Positions 1 through 8,414 of a DNA stretch of 64,000 nucleotides are shown in pieces. Origin of the DNA: Colimorpha_A sp045543555 (GTDB taxonomy: Bacteria > Bacillota > Clostridia > Oscillospirales > CAG-272). Each line of letters opens with the position of its first letter. The first letter of the stretch is position 1. The notes beneath the pieces were generated by a model. It saw only the letters and a program-made list of their open reading frames with translations. It made no database searches and was not told the DNA's origin. Both the position numbers and the translations under genes were made by a program. The stretch covers positions 17,854 to 81,853 of the forward strand of contig JAZQMQ010000018.1 in assembly GCA_045543555.1 (NCBI GenBank). Direction: 5' to 3'.

Positions 1-2
1 CA

Positions 3-299
3 TTGTCAATCGGGAGTTCAAATGATTCATACAGCACAAATATTCGGACTTGGCGCAACGATGTGTCTTTACCTTATCTATCAGCAAAAACAAGAAAACG
101 CATGCTGATATTCAAGCTGCTTGCCGATATTTCTTGGGTGTTACATTATTTTTGTCTTGGCTGAATTGCGGGAATGATACCGAATTCCGTCTGTATATTC
201 AAAGAGCTTGTATTCATAAACAGAAAAGACAAAAAATTGGCTGCGCTGAAAATTTGGCCCGTAGTCTTCATATTTGTAAATTGGATCCTTTACTTTGTC
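3..299 (+). pseudogene. YgjV-like inner-membrane protein remnant, partial
   Basis: Reading frame 3 from the left edge translates to a hydrophobic protein containing LPYLSAKTRKRMLIFKLLAD, followed after an in-frame TGA (about 165-167) by IAGMIPNSVCIFKELVF and a further membrane segment. The pattern (cytosolic KKR turn, membrane helix, Asn plus a basic NRKDKK loop) matches the YgjV family and resembles the broken copy at 9079-9599. The frame then runs without a stop into an unrelated sialidase-like tail near base 299. The N-terminus lies outside the window. The nonsense codon plus the fusion make this a pseudogene. The family call is by eye and moderately sure. Confidence 0.5.
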
Positions 300-647
300 A
301 GACAAAACGACGGTAACAAATGCGGTTTCCTGACTGTATATGATATCAAGGAAAACACTTGGAATAAGCCCGTCGAGATCGAGGATTGCCAATCCAGAGG
401 AGATTTCATCGTTTATAAGGGTGATCTGTATCTGTTCCATGCACCAATAGACCGCGAGCATATCGGAATCGTGAAAATAAATACCGACGATATCTCAAAA
501 ATCGAGGTCGTATTGCAGGCGAAGATGCAGACAAGCTGCTTTTATCCATTCGTGCAGTATTTTGACGGTGAGCTTGCCATGTCATATACGGTAGCAAGAA
601 AGCACATAAGACTTGCAAGGTTTGATCTTAGCAAATATATCGTATAA
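300..647 (+). pseudogene. C-terminal fragment of a sialidase/BNR-type protein
   Basis: The open frame continuing from the membrane-protein remnant encodes a soluble beta-rich tail with GDLYLFHAPIDREHIGIVKI and GELAMSYTVARKHIRLARF. This kind of ending (HxPxxR, then YT.ARK.IRLARF) is typical of BNR-repeat sialidase-like proteins. No catalytic N-terminal propeller blades are present, so only about the last 115 residues survive. The most economical reading is a deletion that joined two genes in frame. The 157-residue ORF that can start at 174 is therefore a chimera, and it has no evident ribosome binding site of its own. Confidence 0.5.
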
Positions 648-667
648 ATCAAATATATCGTATAAAT
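632..667 (+). repeat. 18-bp perfect tandem duplication
   Basis: The unit CAAATATATCGTATAAAT occurs twice head to tail (632-649 and 650-667). The first copy contains the TAA stop of the chimeric ORF, so the duplication lies across its end and just downstream. It looks like replication slippage next to a decaying gene. Confidence 0.85.
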
Positions 668-757
668 TAATTAAATACACATCGACAAAAAATCCTCTGT
701 ATGCGTTGATGGTTGACCTGTCACGTACGGAGGATATTTTTACTTTTAAAAATATAA

Positions 758-791
758 AAGTATTGACAAACCCAATACTTCGTGATATGAT
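758..791 (+). promoter_or_regulatory. Sigma-A promoter with overlapping PadR-type operator
   Basis: TTGACA (763-768) and TATGAT (786-791) are separated by 17 bases. A perfect 8-bp inverted repeat, AAGTATTG (758-765) and CAATACTT (773-780) with a 7-base spacer, covers the -35 box. PadR regulators commonly autorepress their own operons, so this is the probable operator for the PadR gene starting 25 bases downstream. Confidence 0.75.
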
Positions 792-815
792 ATATAACGT
801 GAGAGGAGGTATGAT

Positions 816-1163
816 ATGGATATACAGTTAAAGCGAGGACTTCTTGACGTTTGTATCCTTTCTGCAATCAAGAACGAGGTGTCCTACGGTTACAAGATAA
901 TTAATGACGTAAAGCCATATATCGAGCTTTCGGAATCTACACTCTATACCATTTTGAAGAGACTTGAGGAGGGTAAACTCCTGACGGTGCGTACCGCAGA
1001 GCACGGTGGAAGGCTTCGAAAATATTATGAGATCACCTCTGCGGGTAGGGAACGTATCGAGAAATTTAAGAGTGAATGGCAGGAAATACTGAATATTTAC
1101 AGATTCATAACAAATGAGGGGGATGGCAATGACCAAAAGGCAATTTATATTGGCGCTGAATGA
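816..1163 (+). CDS. PadR family transcriptional regulator
   Basis: This 115-residue protein has the PadR winged-helix fold: N-terminal MDIQLKRGLLDVCILSAI, a YGYKI helix, the recognition-helix region SESTLYTILKRLEEGKLL and a wing ending GGRLRKYYEIT. The C-terminal dimerisation helix is short, as in the PadR-s1 type. The start follows GAGAGGAGG at a good distance. It overlaps the DUF1700 gene by 35 bases, which in turn touches the DUF4097 gene, giving the common PadR-DUF1700-DUF4097 operon of Firmicutes, thought to respond to envelope conditions. An inverted repeat over the -35 box suggests autorepression. Family call secure; ligand unknown. Confidence 0.92.
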   Translation: MDIQLKRGLLDVCILSAIKNEVSYGYKIINDVKPYIELSESTLYTILKRLEEGKLLTVRTAEHGGRLRKYYEITSAGRERIEKFKSEWQEILNIYRFITNEGDGNDQKAIYIGAE

Positions 1164-1731
1164 GAAGCTTACGGATTTGCCTAAAAAGGAAGTTGAGGGA
1201 TGGCTTGATTTTTACAGCGAGATCATAGAAGACAAGATCGAAGAGGGTCTGAGCGAAGAAGAGGCTGTAGTGGAAATTGGAGATATAGATGAAATTGCGT
1301 CGCAGATAGCAAGCGAAATTCCCCTGACAAAGTTAGTGAAGGAAAAAGTTAAGCCTAAGCGAAGACTCAGTGGTTGGGGGATCGTTCTTATAATTCTCGG
1401 AGCTCCCGTTTGGTTTTCACTTCTTATGGCGGCATTTGCGGTGATTTTTTCTGTTTATGTTTCAATATGGTCTGTCATCGTGTCGCTTTGGGCGGTAGTT
1501 GTCTCCTTAATTGCATCAGCTGTTGCAGGAGCGATACTCAGTGTAACAGGGTTTGCTGGCGGAATGGCGCTGAATGGCTTTGTAATGCTTTCTGTCGCAT
1601 TGGTATGCGCAGGGCTTTCTATATTCTCATTTATCGGAAGTGTGTATTTAACAAAGGGTCTGGTAAAGCTTACTGTTTTAATGATGAGATGGCTTAAGAG
1701 GTGCTTTGCAGGAAAGGTGAGTGAGCGGTAA
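1129..1731 (+). CDS. DUF1700 family membrane protein
   Basis: The N-terminal 75 residues are a charged helical domain beginning MTKRQFILALNEKLTDLPKK with GDIDEIASQI, the hallmark of DUF1700 (HAAS-like) proteins. About four hydrophobic segments follow (roughly residues 85-190), ending in a basic tail. ATGs at 1114, 1123 and 1129 share the frame; 1129 is preferred because the purine-rich GAGGGGG sits 6 bases before it. The gene starts inside padR, and its stop TAA shares its last A with the ATG of the next gene, so translation is probably coupled. Such proteins are thought to sense or regulate membrane state together with PadR and DUF4097 partners; the mechanism is not established. Confidence 0.88.
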   Translation: MTKRQFILALNEKLTDLPKKEVEGWLDFYSEIIEDKIEEGLSEEEAVVEIGDIDEIASQIASEIPLTKLVKEKVKPKRRLSGWGIVLIILGAPVWFSLLMAAFAVIFSVYVSIWSVIVSLWAVVVSLIASAVAGAILSVTGFAGGMALNGFVMLSVALVCAGLSIFSFIGSVYLTKGLVKLTVLMMRWLKRCFAGKVSER

Positions 1732-2696
1732 TGAAAAAAATAACAGCCTGGCTTATTGTGGCGAGCGCGCTAATGGTTATCGGAGGACTGATCTTTGTGG
1801 GTGTTATGAACGTGTTTAATTGGGATTTTTTGAAGCTTGATGTTTCAAGGTTCGAGACCAACAATTACGTGATCACAGATGAGATAAATAATATAACCGT
1901 GGCTACAAAAACAGCAAACGTAAAATTTCTGCCGTCCGATAACGGTGAAATTAAGGTCGAATGCTATGAGAATGTTAAGGTCAAGCATACTGTTTCAAAC
2001 GAAAACGGCGATCTTAAGATCACGGTCAATGACGAAAGAAAATGGTATGACCATATAGAAATATTTTCATTCAAAACCCCGAAAATAACCGTTTATCTTC
2101 CCGAAAAAGAATACGGTGAGCTGTATATTAAGGGAAGCACAAGTAGGGTTGATATATCTGATGGACTCAAGTTTGACAGGGTGGAAACCGAAACCAGTAC
2201 CGGAAGAACGACATGTCACGCAGACGTAAAAAACGTTCTGAAGATAAAAGCAACAACCGGAAAGGTTTGCGTAGAAGGCGTAAATGTCGGTTCTCTTGAT
2301 ATTCGGGTATCAACCGGTGACGTGAAAATCAGCTCTGTCAACTGTGAAAAGGAGTTGAACATAAGGGTAAGCACAGGAGACACGAAAATGACTTCGGTAA
2401 GATGCGAAAAAATTGCTTCAAAGGGTGATACGGGAAGCATCGTTTTGACCGACGTGATTGCTGCGGGTATGATGAACATAAAGAGAAGTACCGGCGATGT
2501 CAAATTCGAAGGCTGCGATGCAGCTTCCCTTGAGATCAAAACCGATACGGGAGACGTTAGCGGAAATCTACTCACGGACAAGATATTCATATACCATACC
2601 AATACGGGAAGCGTAAAGCTTCCGCAGACTACAACCGGAGGCGTGTGCAATATCGAGACAGATACGGGGGACATAAAAATATTTATTTTCAAATAA
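1731..2696 (+). CDS. DUF4097 family beta-helix protein
   Basis: A 321-residue protein with one N-terminal membrane anchor (residues about 5-28, no lipobox) and an extracytoplasmic region of short repeats. The motif [S/D/N/T]TG followed by a hydrophobic strand recurs about nine times (STGDVKISSV, STGDTKMTSV, DTGSIVLTDV, STGDVKFEGC and others), roughly every 18-25 residues, as expected for a parallel beta-helix or solenoid of the DUF4097/adhesin-like class. It overlaps the previous stop by one base. It is the likely output gene of the PadR operon. Ligand and function are unknown. Confidence 0.88.
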   Translation: MKKITAWLIVASALMVIGGLIFVGVMNVFNWDFLKLDVSRFETNNYVITDEINNITVATKTANVKFLPSDNGEIKVECYENVKVKHTVSNENGDLKITVNDERKWYDHIEIFSFKTPKITVYLPEKEYGELYIKGSTSRVDISDGLKFDRVETETSTGRTTCHADVKNVLKIKATTGKVCVEGVNVGSLDIRVSTGDVKISSVNCEKELNIRVSTGDTKMTSVRCEKIASKGDTGSIVLTDVIAAGMMNIKRSTGDVKFEGCDAASLEIKTDTGDVSGNLLTDKIFIYHTNTGSVKLPQTTTGGVCNIETDTGDIKIFIFK

Positions 2697-2779
2697 ATGG
2701 AAAATAAATATTGAAAATAACCGCGAACTGTGGTATTATTATAGAGTAAGCGGTTATTTTTGTATTATCCGAGGTGTTT

Positions 2780-3598
2780 ATGAAGGTTCTTGTTTCCATT
2801 GACTCATTGGAGCATTAGCTCGCTCGATGCTGCAGAGGCAGTAAAGAACGAAATTCTCCGAGTATATGAGAACGCGGACGTGATTTGTCTTCCGCTCGCC
2901 GATGGCGGTGAGGGAACTGTAGAGTCACTGTGCAAAAACAGGATAAAAGTATCTGTTAAGGGACCTCTCGGAGAGCAGATAGTGTCGGAGTACGGAATTA
3001 CCGACGACGGAAATACAGCGGTTATCGAAATGGCATCGGCGGCGGGGCTTCCCCTTGTTCCCGAGAATAAGAGGGATCCGCTATATCCAACAACTTACGG
3101 CGTTGGAGAGCTTATGGATACGTGGCTTAATTCTTATGCTGATAAAGCACAAGAGATTTTCCCGAATGCCGACAAAAATTATCCGGGGACCGGCGCGGCA
3201 GGAGGCTTGGGATTTGCTTTTATGACATTCTTAGGAGGAATTCTTCGTCCGGGTGTTGATATAGTTACCGAGCACATTTGCCTTGAGGAAAGGGTTCGGG
3301 ATACTGATATCGTTGTAACGGGTGAAGGACGCATTGTCGGTCAGACCGTTATGGGAAAGGCACCTATAGGAGTTGCAAGGATTGCAAAAAAATACGGTAA
3401 GACGGTAATTGCTTTTTCGGGTAGCGTAACCGATGAAGCGGTTAAAATTAATACTCACGGAATAGATGCGTTTTTCCGATATCCAGAAAACCCACGACTT
3501 TAGCGGAAGCAATGAATAAGGAAAACGCAATTAAAAATATGATAAGCACAACGGAGCAGTTGTTCAGGCTTATAAAAATAATGGAAATGGAGAATTAA
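2780..3598 (+). pseudogene. glxK: Glycerate kinase, frameshifted and internally deleted
   Basis: An ATG at 2780 begins MKVLVSIDS, the classic glycerate kinase start, then stops after a frameshift; the homology resumes in another frame (SSLDAAEAVKNEIL, LPLADGGEGT). The segment from PTTYGVGELMDTW jumps directly to PGTGAAGGLGFAF, so roughly 90 residues including the expected GIGGSATND substrate loop are missing. A second frameshift near 3480 moves the C-terminus (TLAEAMNKENAIKNM) into a third frame ending at 3598. The enzyme, which would phosphorylate D-glycerate, cannot be functional. A plausible ribosome binding site remains at the start. Confidence 0.85.
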
Positions 3599-3599
3599 A

Positions 3600-4307
3600 A
3601 TGATAAAGGTATTTGCTTTTGACTTGGATGGCACATTAACTCAGCACAAAACTCCTCTTGAGGAAAAAAACAGGACGGTCCTTGAAAAGTTGATGAAAAA
3701 CCATACCTTGCTGATGGTCGGAGCGGGAAACTGTATGCGTATTCACAATCAGCTTGGCGGTTTTCCAATGGATGTGATCGGTAATTACGGTATGCAGTAT
3801 GCAAGATATGAAAACGGTGGGCTCAATCTTGTTCGTAATGACCGAATTTCGATAGCTGATAAGGAAAATATAGAAAAGAAAGTCACAGACTTGAGAGAGC
3901 GTTACGGCTATACCTCATTTGCCGGAGATAACGTGGAATATCACGATTCGGGATGTATAACCATACCCCTTCTCGGTACAAAGGCAAAGCAGGAGGACAA
4001 GCTGAGCTTCGACCCCGACAGAAGCAAAAGACGGGCGTTTTACAGTGAAGTCTGCGAAATATTCTCCGACTATAACGTATTCGTGGGCGGATCGTCTTCC
4101 TTTGATATGGCGCCAAAGCCCTTCAATAAATACTACGCTCTTGATCTTTGGTGCCGTGAGCACGGCTTTTCTCATGACGAAGTGGCATTTGTGGGAGACG
4201 ATTATGGTCTGGGAGGCAACGACGAAAGCGTTTATTTGTCAGATTTTAAATTCATTAAGGTAGATGATTACACAAAGCTTGATGAGGCTCTCAATCATTG
4301 GCTCTGA
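3600..4307 (+). CDS. HAD-superfamily phosphatase, phosphomannomutase-like (HAD-IIB)
   Basis: A 235-residue intact protein. Motif I is FDLDGT (D8, D10), the cap carries SFDPDRSKRRAFY and motif III/IV is FVGDDYGLGGND. The GGSSSFDMAPKPFNKYYAL segment resembles eukaryotic-type phosphomannomutases, so a sugar-phosphate substrate is likely. GGAG precedes the ATG by 7 bases. It begins 2 bases after the dead glycerate kinase and was probably its operon partner. Whether it is a mutase or simply a phosphatase cannot be told from the sequence. Confidence 0.82.
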   Translation: MIKVFAFDLDGTLTQHKTPLEEKNRTVLEKLMKNHTLLMVGAGNCMRIHNQLGGFPMDVIGNYGMQYARYENGGLNLVRNDRISIADKENIEKKVTDLRERYGYTSFAGDNVEYHDSGCITIPLLGTKAKQEDKLSFDPDRSKRRAFYSEVCEIFSDYNVFVGGSSSFDMAPKPFNKYYALDLWCREHGFSHDEVAFVGDDYGLGGNDESVYLSDFKFIKVDDYTKLDEALNHWL

Positions 4308-4332
4308 CGAAATTTAATTAAAGGAAATTTCG

Positions 4333-5870
4333 ATAGAACATTACGCCTATTACGAGTATCTGCCATTTGATGATGAGCGCTTTTTACGGTAGTTCTTCTT
4401 CCAAGCGAGAATGGGCTTATCCGACGGTGATTTTTCGCTCACCGTATGTAAGCAATACGGTAAATACCCCCGAAGAAGAGATACTTAACAGCTGTCTTGA
4501 GTCTTATGAAAAATGGCTTGATCGGGGTTACGCGGTGGTTTTTCAGCATTGCAGAGGGCAGGGAAAAAGCACGGGAGCGTTCGTTCCGTACGAATGTGAG
4601 CGTGAGGATGGGCTTTTTTGCGCAGGTGGATAAGGAAACAGCGCTTTTATAACGGAGAGCTTTATCTTGTCGGCGGAAGCCACGGTGCGTCGCTGCACTA
4701 TTCTACCGCTCCTTTTGAAGAGGATATAAAGGGCGACGTCCTTGAGATACAGGATGAAGACAGATACCGTCTGTGGTGCCGGAACGGACAGATGAGAAAG
4801 GGTCATGCCAATTGGCATTTTGGACTATATAAAAGCAAATGCGGGCTGGATAAGACCTTTAATATGCGTTCATTTTCACGGCTTCCGCTAAAGCATCTGT
4901 CACAAAGAGTTTTAGGCGATCATACAGAGGACTTTGAGCAAATGCTTGAGTGTCTCAATCCAACTGATAGCTTTTGGAGAACCCGAAACGGTGTCGGCGA
5001 GACAAAAAATGCCGCGGAAAACGCTGATATCCCGATTCTTACGACGACGGGCTATAATGATTTTTATGTGGGCGGCATATTTAAGATGTGGCAGAGACTA
5101 AGTGAAGAACGAAGGAAAAAATTCGATCTTCTTGTGTCCCCGTATAATCATGGCGATGGATATAATTCCGTTGGCGGTATGGCTTTTACCGACGGAAGAC
5201 GTAGCGAGCATTTCGGAGGTACTTACCCCATTGCTTGGATAGATAATATACGGCTGGGTACCGCACAACAGTTTGAAAAAGGTGTTGTCAGTTATTACAG
5301 AACGTTTGAAAACAGGTGGGGAAGCGATTTTTATTCGTCGGAAACGACACCACTGACGACCCCGCTTGGCGATGAAGAAAATAGCTTTGTTTACGATCCG
5401 TTTGATCCGCCCGCATTTTGCGAGGAAGGAAACACCTTTGACCTTGAAGAGCAAAGGACGACGTAATAAGGGTTATACTGAAGGATTTTGAAAGGGATAC
5501 GTTCGTTAAGGGAAGTATTGAGGTAAATCTAGCGGTTTCCTCCGACTGTGATGACACGTCGTTTTATATTCGCATCGGAGTTGAAAAATGCAGCAAAGGA
5601 TATTCTCTCAGACACGATATAACATCACTCTGCTATCAGCTTGGCAATTATCAAAAGGGAAGCATTGTGACGCTCAATTTCAAGTTCGATGAATATACTT
5701 TCTTGATTGGAAAGGGCGAATGACTTGTGATCGACATATTATCTACCGATGACAATATGTACGTTTGCCATACAAATAAAAAAGGTCCGTATCATCTGCA
5801 AAATGATTGCTCAAAGGCAAATAATACGGTGTATCTTTCTCATTCAAGCATTACGTTGCCGATCGAATAA
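4333..5870 (+). pseudogene. CocE/NonD (peptidase S15 type) alpha/beta hydrolase, multiply broken
   Basis: Fragments of one hydrolase lie in successive frames. An opening HYAYYEYLPFDDERFL has ATA where ATG is expected (4333-4335). PTVIFRSPYVSN and VVFQHCRGQGKSTG follow in a second frame. Then a nucleophile elbow GGSHGAS and a long cap region (4618-5466) follow, and a jelly-roll C-terminal domain follows after another shift near 5460 (VILKDFERDTFVKGSIEVNL). In that domain a TGA stands after GKGE where relatives have Arg, an apparent CGA-to-TGA nonsense. At least three frame changes plus a stop show decay. The function would have been hydrolysis of an ester or X-Pro peptide. Confidence 0.8.
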
Positions 5871-5876
5871 ATATAA

Positions 5877-5909
5877 AGGATCACACGCATATTCAGGCGT
5901 GTGATCCTT
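5877..5909 (+). terminator. Intrinsic terminator after the hydrolase remnant
   Basis: A perfect 13-bp stem, AAGGATCACACGC (5877-5889) with GCGTGTGATCCTT (5897-5909), is followed by TATATTTT. It separates the decayed hydrolase from the amino-acid transporter promoter. Confidence 0.85.
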
Positions 5910-5955
5910 TATATTTTGCTTAAACAAAATAAAGTGAATTTTTTTGTAAAAAGGA

Positions 5956-5996
5956 TTGACAAAAACGATTTAAAGTGGTATTATGATATCACTTTA
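5956..5996 (+). promoter_or_regulatory. Promoter of the amino-acid transporter operon with palindromic operator
   Basis: TTGACA (5956-5961) and TATTAT (5979-5984) are 17 bases apart. A near-perfect palindrome covers the -10 box: TAAAGTGGTAT (5971-5981), TATG, ATATCACTTTA (5986-5996), with one mismatch in 11-bp arms. This placement would block RNA polymerase, so the operon is probably repressed by a dimeric regulator not encoded alongside it. Confidence 0.7.
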
Positions 5997-6033
5997 GTAA
6001 ATTAAAGCGTTAAAACGCAACAGGAGAACAAAA

Positions 6034-6819
6034 ATGAAAAAGTTATTTGCACTCATTCTTACAGTAATTATGGTATGTACGCTCTTCGCGTCCTGCTCCG
6101 CTAACGGCAGCGACCTCGAAAGAGTAAAGAAGGCAGACAAGCTCGTTGTCGGTGTTACGGTATATCCTCCCATGGACTATATCGATGACGAAACAGGCGA
6201 ATGGGCAGGATTTGACGCAGAGCTCGCTAATATGTTCGCTGATTCTCTTGGTGTAAACTGCCAGATCGTTATCATCACTTGGAGCCAGAAGGTTGCTGAG
6301 CTCAATTCCAAGCAGATCGACCTCGTATGGAACGGTATGACCGCGTCCGACGAGCTCGGAAAGCAGATTGATTTTTCTGTTTCTTACGCAAAGAACGCAC
6401 AGGTTGCTGTTGTAAAGAAGGGAAGCACTCTCACTAAGGACGGCGTAAAGGACGCTCAGATCGCTGTTGAGGGCGGTTCCGCAGGTGCTACCGTTGCAGA
6501 AGAAACAATCAAGGGAACCAAGATCAACAAGGTTACCGCACAGGTAGACGCACTTAACGAGGTTCTTGCAGGAACTTCCGACGTTGCGATCGTTGATATA
6601 ACCATGGCTCAGAGCATCGTAGGTAAGGGAACCTATGAAGGACTTGAGGTTCTTGAGGGCGCAAGCTACGGCGAAGAGGTATTCGCAGTAGGTCTTCGTA
6701 AGGGAAGCGATCTTAAGGCAAAGCTCGACAAGTTCTTAAAGGATAAGTACGCTGACGGTACACTTACAGCACTTGCTGAAAAGTATAACGTAGGTCTTAA
6801 TACCGACGCGCTTAAGTGA
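6034..6819 (+). CDS. Polar amino-acid ABC transporter substrate-binding lipoprotein
   Basis: A 261-residue SBP_bac_3 protein. The signal peptide ends in the lipobox LFASC, making Cys21 the lipidated residue. The mature part has the family landmarks KLVVGVTVYPPMDY, GFDAELANMFADSLG, IDLVWNGMTASDE and the second-lobe segment DVAIVDITMAQ. CAGGAGA precedes the start. It is the first gene of a three-gene operon with a permease and an ATPase, a complete polar amino-acid importer (histidine/glutamine/cystine class). The exact amino acid cannot be deduced. Confidence 0.93.
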   Translation: MKKLFALILTVIMVCTLFASCSANGSDLERVKKADKLVVGVTVYPPMDYIDDETGEWAGFDAELANMFADSLGVNCQIVIITWSQKVAELNSKQIDLVWNGMTASDELGKQIDFSVSYAKNAQVAVVKKGSTLTKDGVKDAQIAVEGGSAGATVAEETIKGTKINKVTAQVDALNEVLAGTSDVAIVDITMAQSIVGKGTYEGLEVLEGASYGEEVFAVGLRKGSDLKAKLDKFLKDKYADGTLTALAEKYNVGLNTDALK

Positions 6820-6832
6820 TCTCGGTGCGGGT

Positions 6833-7525
6833 ATGGGTATGTTTCTTAACGTATGTTCCCAGCTCGCAAATGGATTCGTAACGGCACTTTTACTGTTTGT
6901 ATTAACGTTAATAGCTGCATTACCATTGGGGCTGCTTATGTCATTTTGCACGATGTCAAAGTTTGCCCCTTTGCGTTTGTTTACGAAGCTGATTGTTTGG
7001 GTACTCAGAGGTACACCTCTGATGCTTCAGATATTTGCGATATACTATCTGCCTGGACTTCTTAATCTGTTCGTCTGGCCGCAGATGAATACGGGATGGC
7101 AGTGGTTTGATACCACGTTCTCAACAAGATTTATAGCGGCATTTGCAGCGTTTGCGATAAATTACGCGGCGTATTTCTCGGAAATATATCGCGGAGGCAT
7201 ACAGTCCATTTCAAAAGGACAGTATGAGGCGGGACAAGTGCTTGGACTTACCAAGAAGGAAGTATTCTTTAAGATCGTTATCCTTCAGGTCGTGAAGCGT
7301 ATAATTCCTCCTATGTCTAATGAGATAATTACTCTCATTAAAGATACCTCACTTGCCAACACAATAGCTGTATATGAGCTCATTTACGAGGCGAAGGAAT
7401 TTATGACTGTAAACGGTCTTATCTGGCCGTTGTTCCTTGCGGGTGCCTTCTACCTGATATTTGTCGGAGTACTTACGATAGCTTTTAGCAAGATAGAAAA
7501 GCGTCTGAGTTACTTTGCGGCGTGA
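6833..7525 (+). CDS. Polar amino-acid ABC transporter permease
   Basis: A 230-residue HisM/GlnP-type permease with about five membrane helices. The coupling-helix (EAA) region reads YEAGQVLGLTKKEVFFKIV, with NEIITLIKDTSLANTIAV after it. The start at 6833 has only a weak purine stretch before it; an in-frame ATG at 6839 is also possible. It lies 13 bases after the binding protein and 11 before the ATPase. Confidence 0.92.
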   Translation: MGMFLNVCSQLANGFVTALLLFVLTLIAALPLGLLMSFCTMSKFAPLRLFTKLIVWVLRGTPLMLQIFAIYYLPGLLNLFVWPQMNTGWQWFDTTFSTRFIAAFAAFAINYAAYFSEIYRGGIQSISKGQYEAGQVLGLTKKEVFFKIVILQVVKRIIPPMSNEIITLIKDTSLANTIAVYELIYEAKEFMTVNGLIWPLFLAGAFYLIFVGVLTIAFSKIEKRLSYFAA

Positions 7526-7536
7526 GGAGGTAAGAA

Positions 7537-8304
7537 ATGAACGTACTTGAAGTAAAAAACCTTCGAAAGCGCTTTGGCGAAACCGAGGTGCTCAAGGGCA
7601 TAGATTTTACACTGAAAAAGGGCGAGGTCTTAACGATCATAGGATCCTCCGGCGGAGGAAAAACCACGCTGCTCCGTTGTCTTAATTTTCTTGAAAAGGC
7701 AAACAGCGGTGAGATAATCGTCAACGGAAAAACCGTTTATTCTGCAGCCGAAGGCGAAAAGCCAATCGTTTCACAGGAAGCGCAGCTTTCCTTTGGACTT
7801 GTTTTTCAGCAGTTTAATCTTTTCCCGCAATACAGCGTGATAGAAAATCTTATGCTCGCTCCAAAGCTTAAAGCTAAACGCGAAAAAAAGCACGTCGATC
7901 GGGCAACGATCGTAGAGATCGAAGAAAGAGCAAGAAAGCTTCTTGATACCGTTGGCCTGACTGACAAGGCAAACGAATATCCCTGCCACCTTTCCGGAGG
8001 TCAGCAGCAGAGAGTTGCCATAGCGAGAGCGCTGATGCTTTCTCCCGATATTCTTTGCTTCGATGAGCCCACATCTTCACTCGATCCCGAACTCACGGGC
8101 GAGGTTTTGAGAGTTATCCGTTCTCTTAAGGATTCGGAACGCACGATGATAATTGTAACTCACGAAATGGAATTCGCAAAGCACGTGTCCGATAAGATAA
8201 TTTTCATTGCGGACGGAAAAATCGAGGAGCAGGGAACACCGGACGAAGTATTCGGTGATCCAAAGAGCGAAAAAACGAAGTCATTTTTATCTGCCGGTCA
8301 ATAA
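7537..8304 (+). CDS. Polar amino-acid ABC transporter ATPase
   Basis: A 255-residue GlnQ/HisP-type ATPase: Walker A GSSGGGKTT, Q-loop VFQQFNLFPQ, signature LSGGQQQRVAIARAL, Walker B ILCFDEPTSSLD and switch His in VTHEMEFA. GAGGAGG stands before the ATG. Between the Q-loop and the signature it carries a slightly long KLKAKREKKHVDRATIVEIE stretch. It ends the operon just before a strong terminator. Confidence 0.95.
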   Translation: MNVLEVKNLRKRFGETEVLKGIDFTLKKGEVLTIIGSSGGGKTTLLRCLNFLEKANSGEIIVNGKTVYSAAEGEKPIVSQEAQLSFGLVFQQFNLFPQYSVIENLMLAPKLKAKREKKHVDRATIVEIEERARKLLDTVGLTDKANEYPCHLSGGQQQRVAIARALMLSPDILCFDEPTSSLDPELTGEVLRVIRSLKDSERTMIIVTHEMEFAKHVSDKIIFIADGKIEEQGTPDEVFGDPKSEKTKSFLSAGQ

Positions 8305-8311
8305 AAATGAT

Positions 8312-8345
8312 GCTTCCGCGCAAAATTGCGCGGAAGCTTTTTTTA
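8312..8345 (+). terminator. Intrinsic terminator of the amino-acid transporter operon
   Basis: GCTTCCGCGC (8312-8321) pairs with GCGCGGAAGC (8328-8337), followed directly by seven T. Confidence 0.92.
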
Positions 8346-8351
8346 ATGATA

Positions 8352-8380
8352 TTGCAATTATAAAGTGTTTCTGTTATAAT
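8352..8380 (+). promoter_or_regulatory. Sigma-A promoter of the ECF S-component gene
   Basis: TTGCAA (8352-8357) and a consensus TATAAT (8375-8380) with a 17-base spacer, about 35 bases before the ECF gene. Confidence 0.75.
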
Positions 8381-8414
8381 TAACAGAGTAAATTTTTGTT
8401 TAGTGAGTGTTTAT

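Noticed and set aside
2216..2692. 158-residue minus-strand frame with repeated TSPV motifs
   Set aside because: It mirrors the STGD repeats of the DUF4097 gene on the other strand.
3..5870. In-frame TGA codons as recoded sense codons or selenocysteine
   Set aside because: Housekeeping genes in the window end normally at TGA and no SECIS-like hairpin was seen; the TGA after GKGE fits a CGA-to-TGA nonsense mutation in a gene that also has frameshifts.
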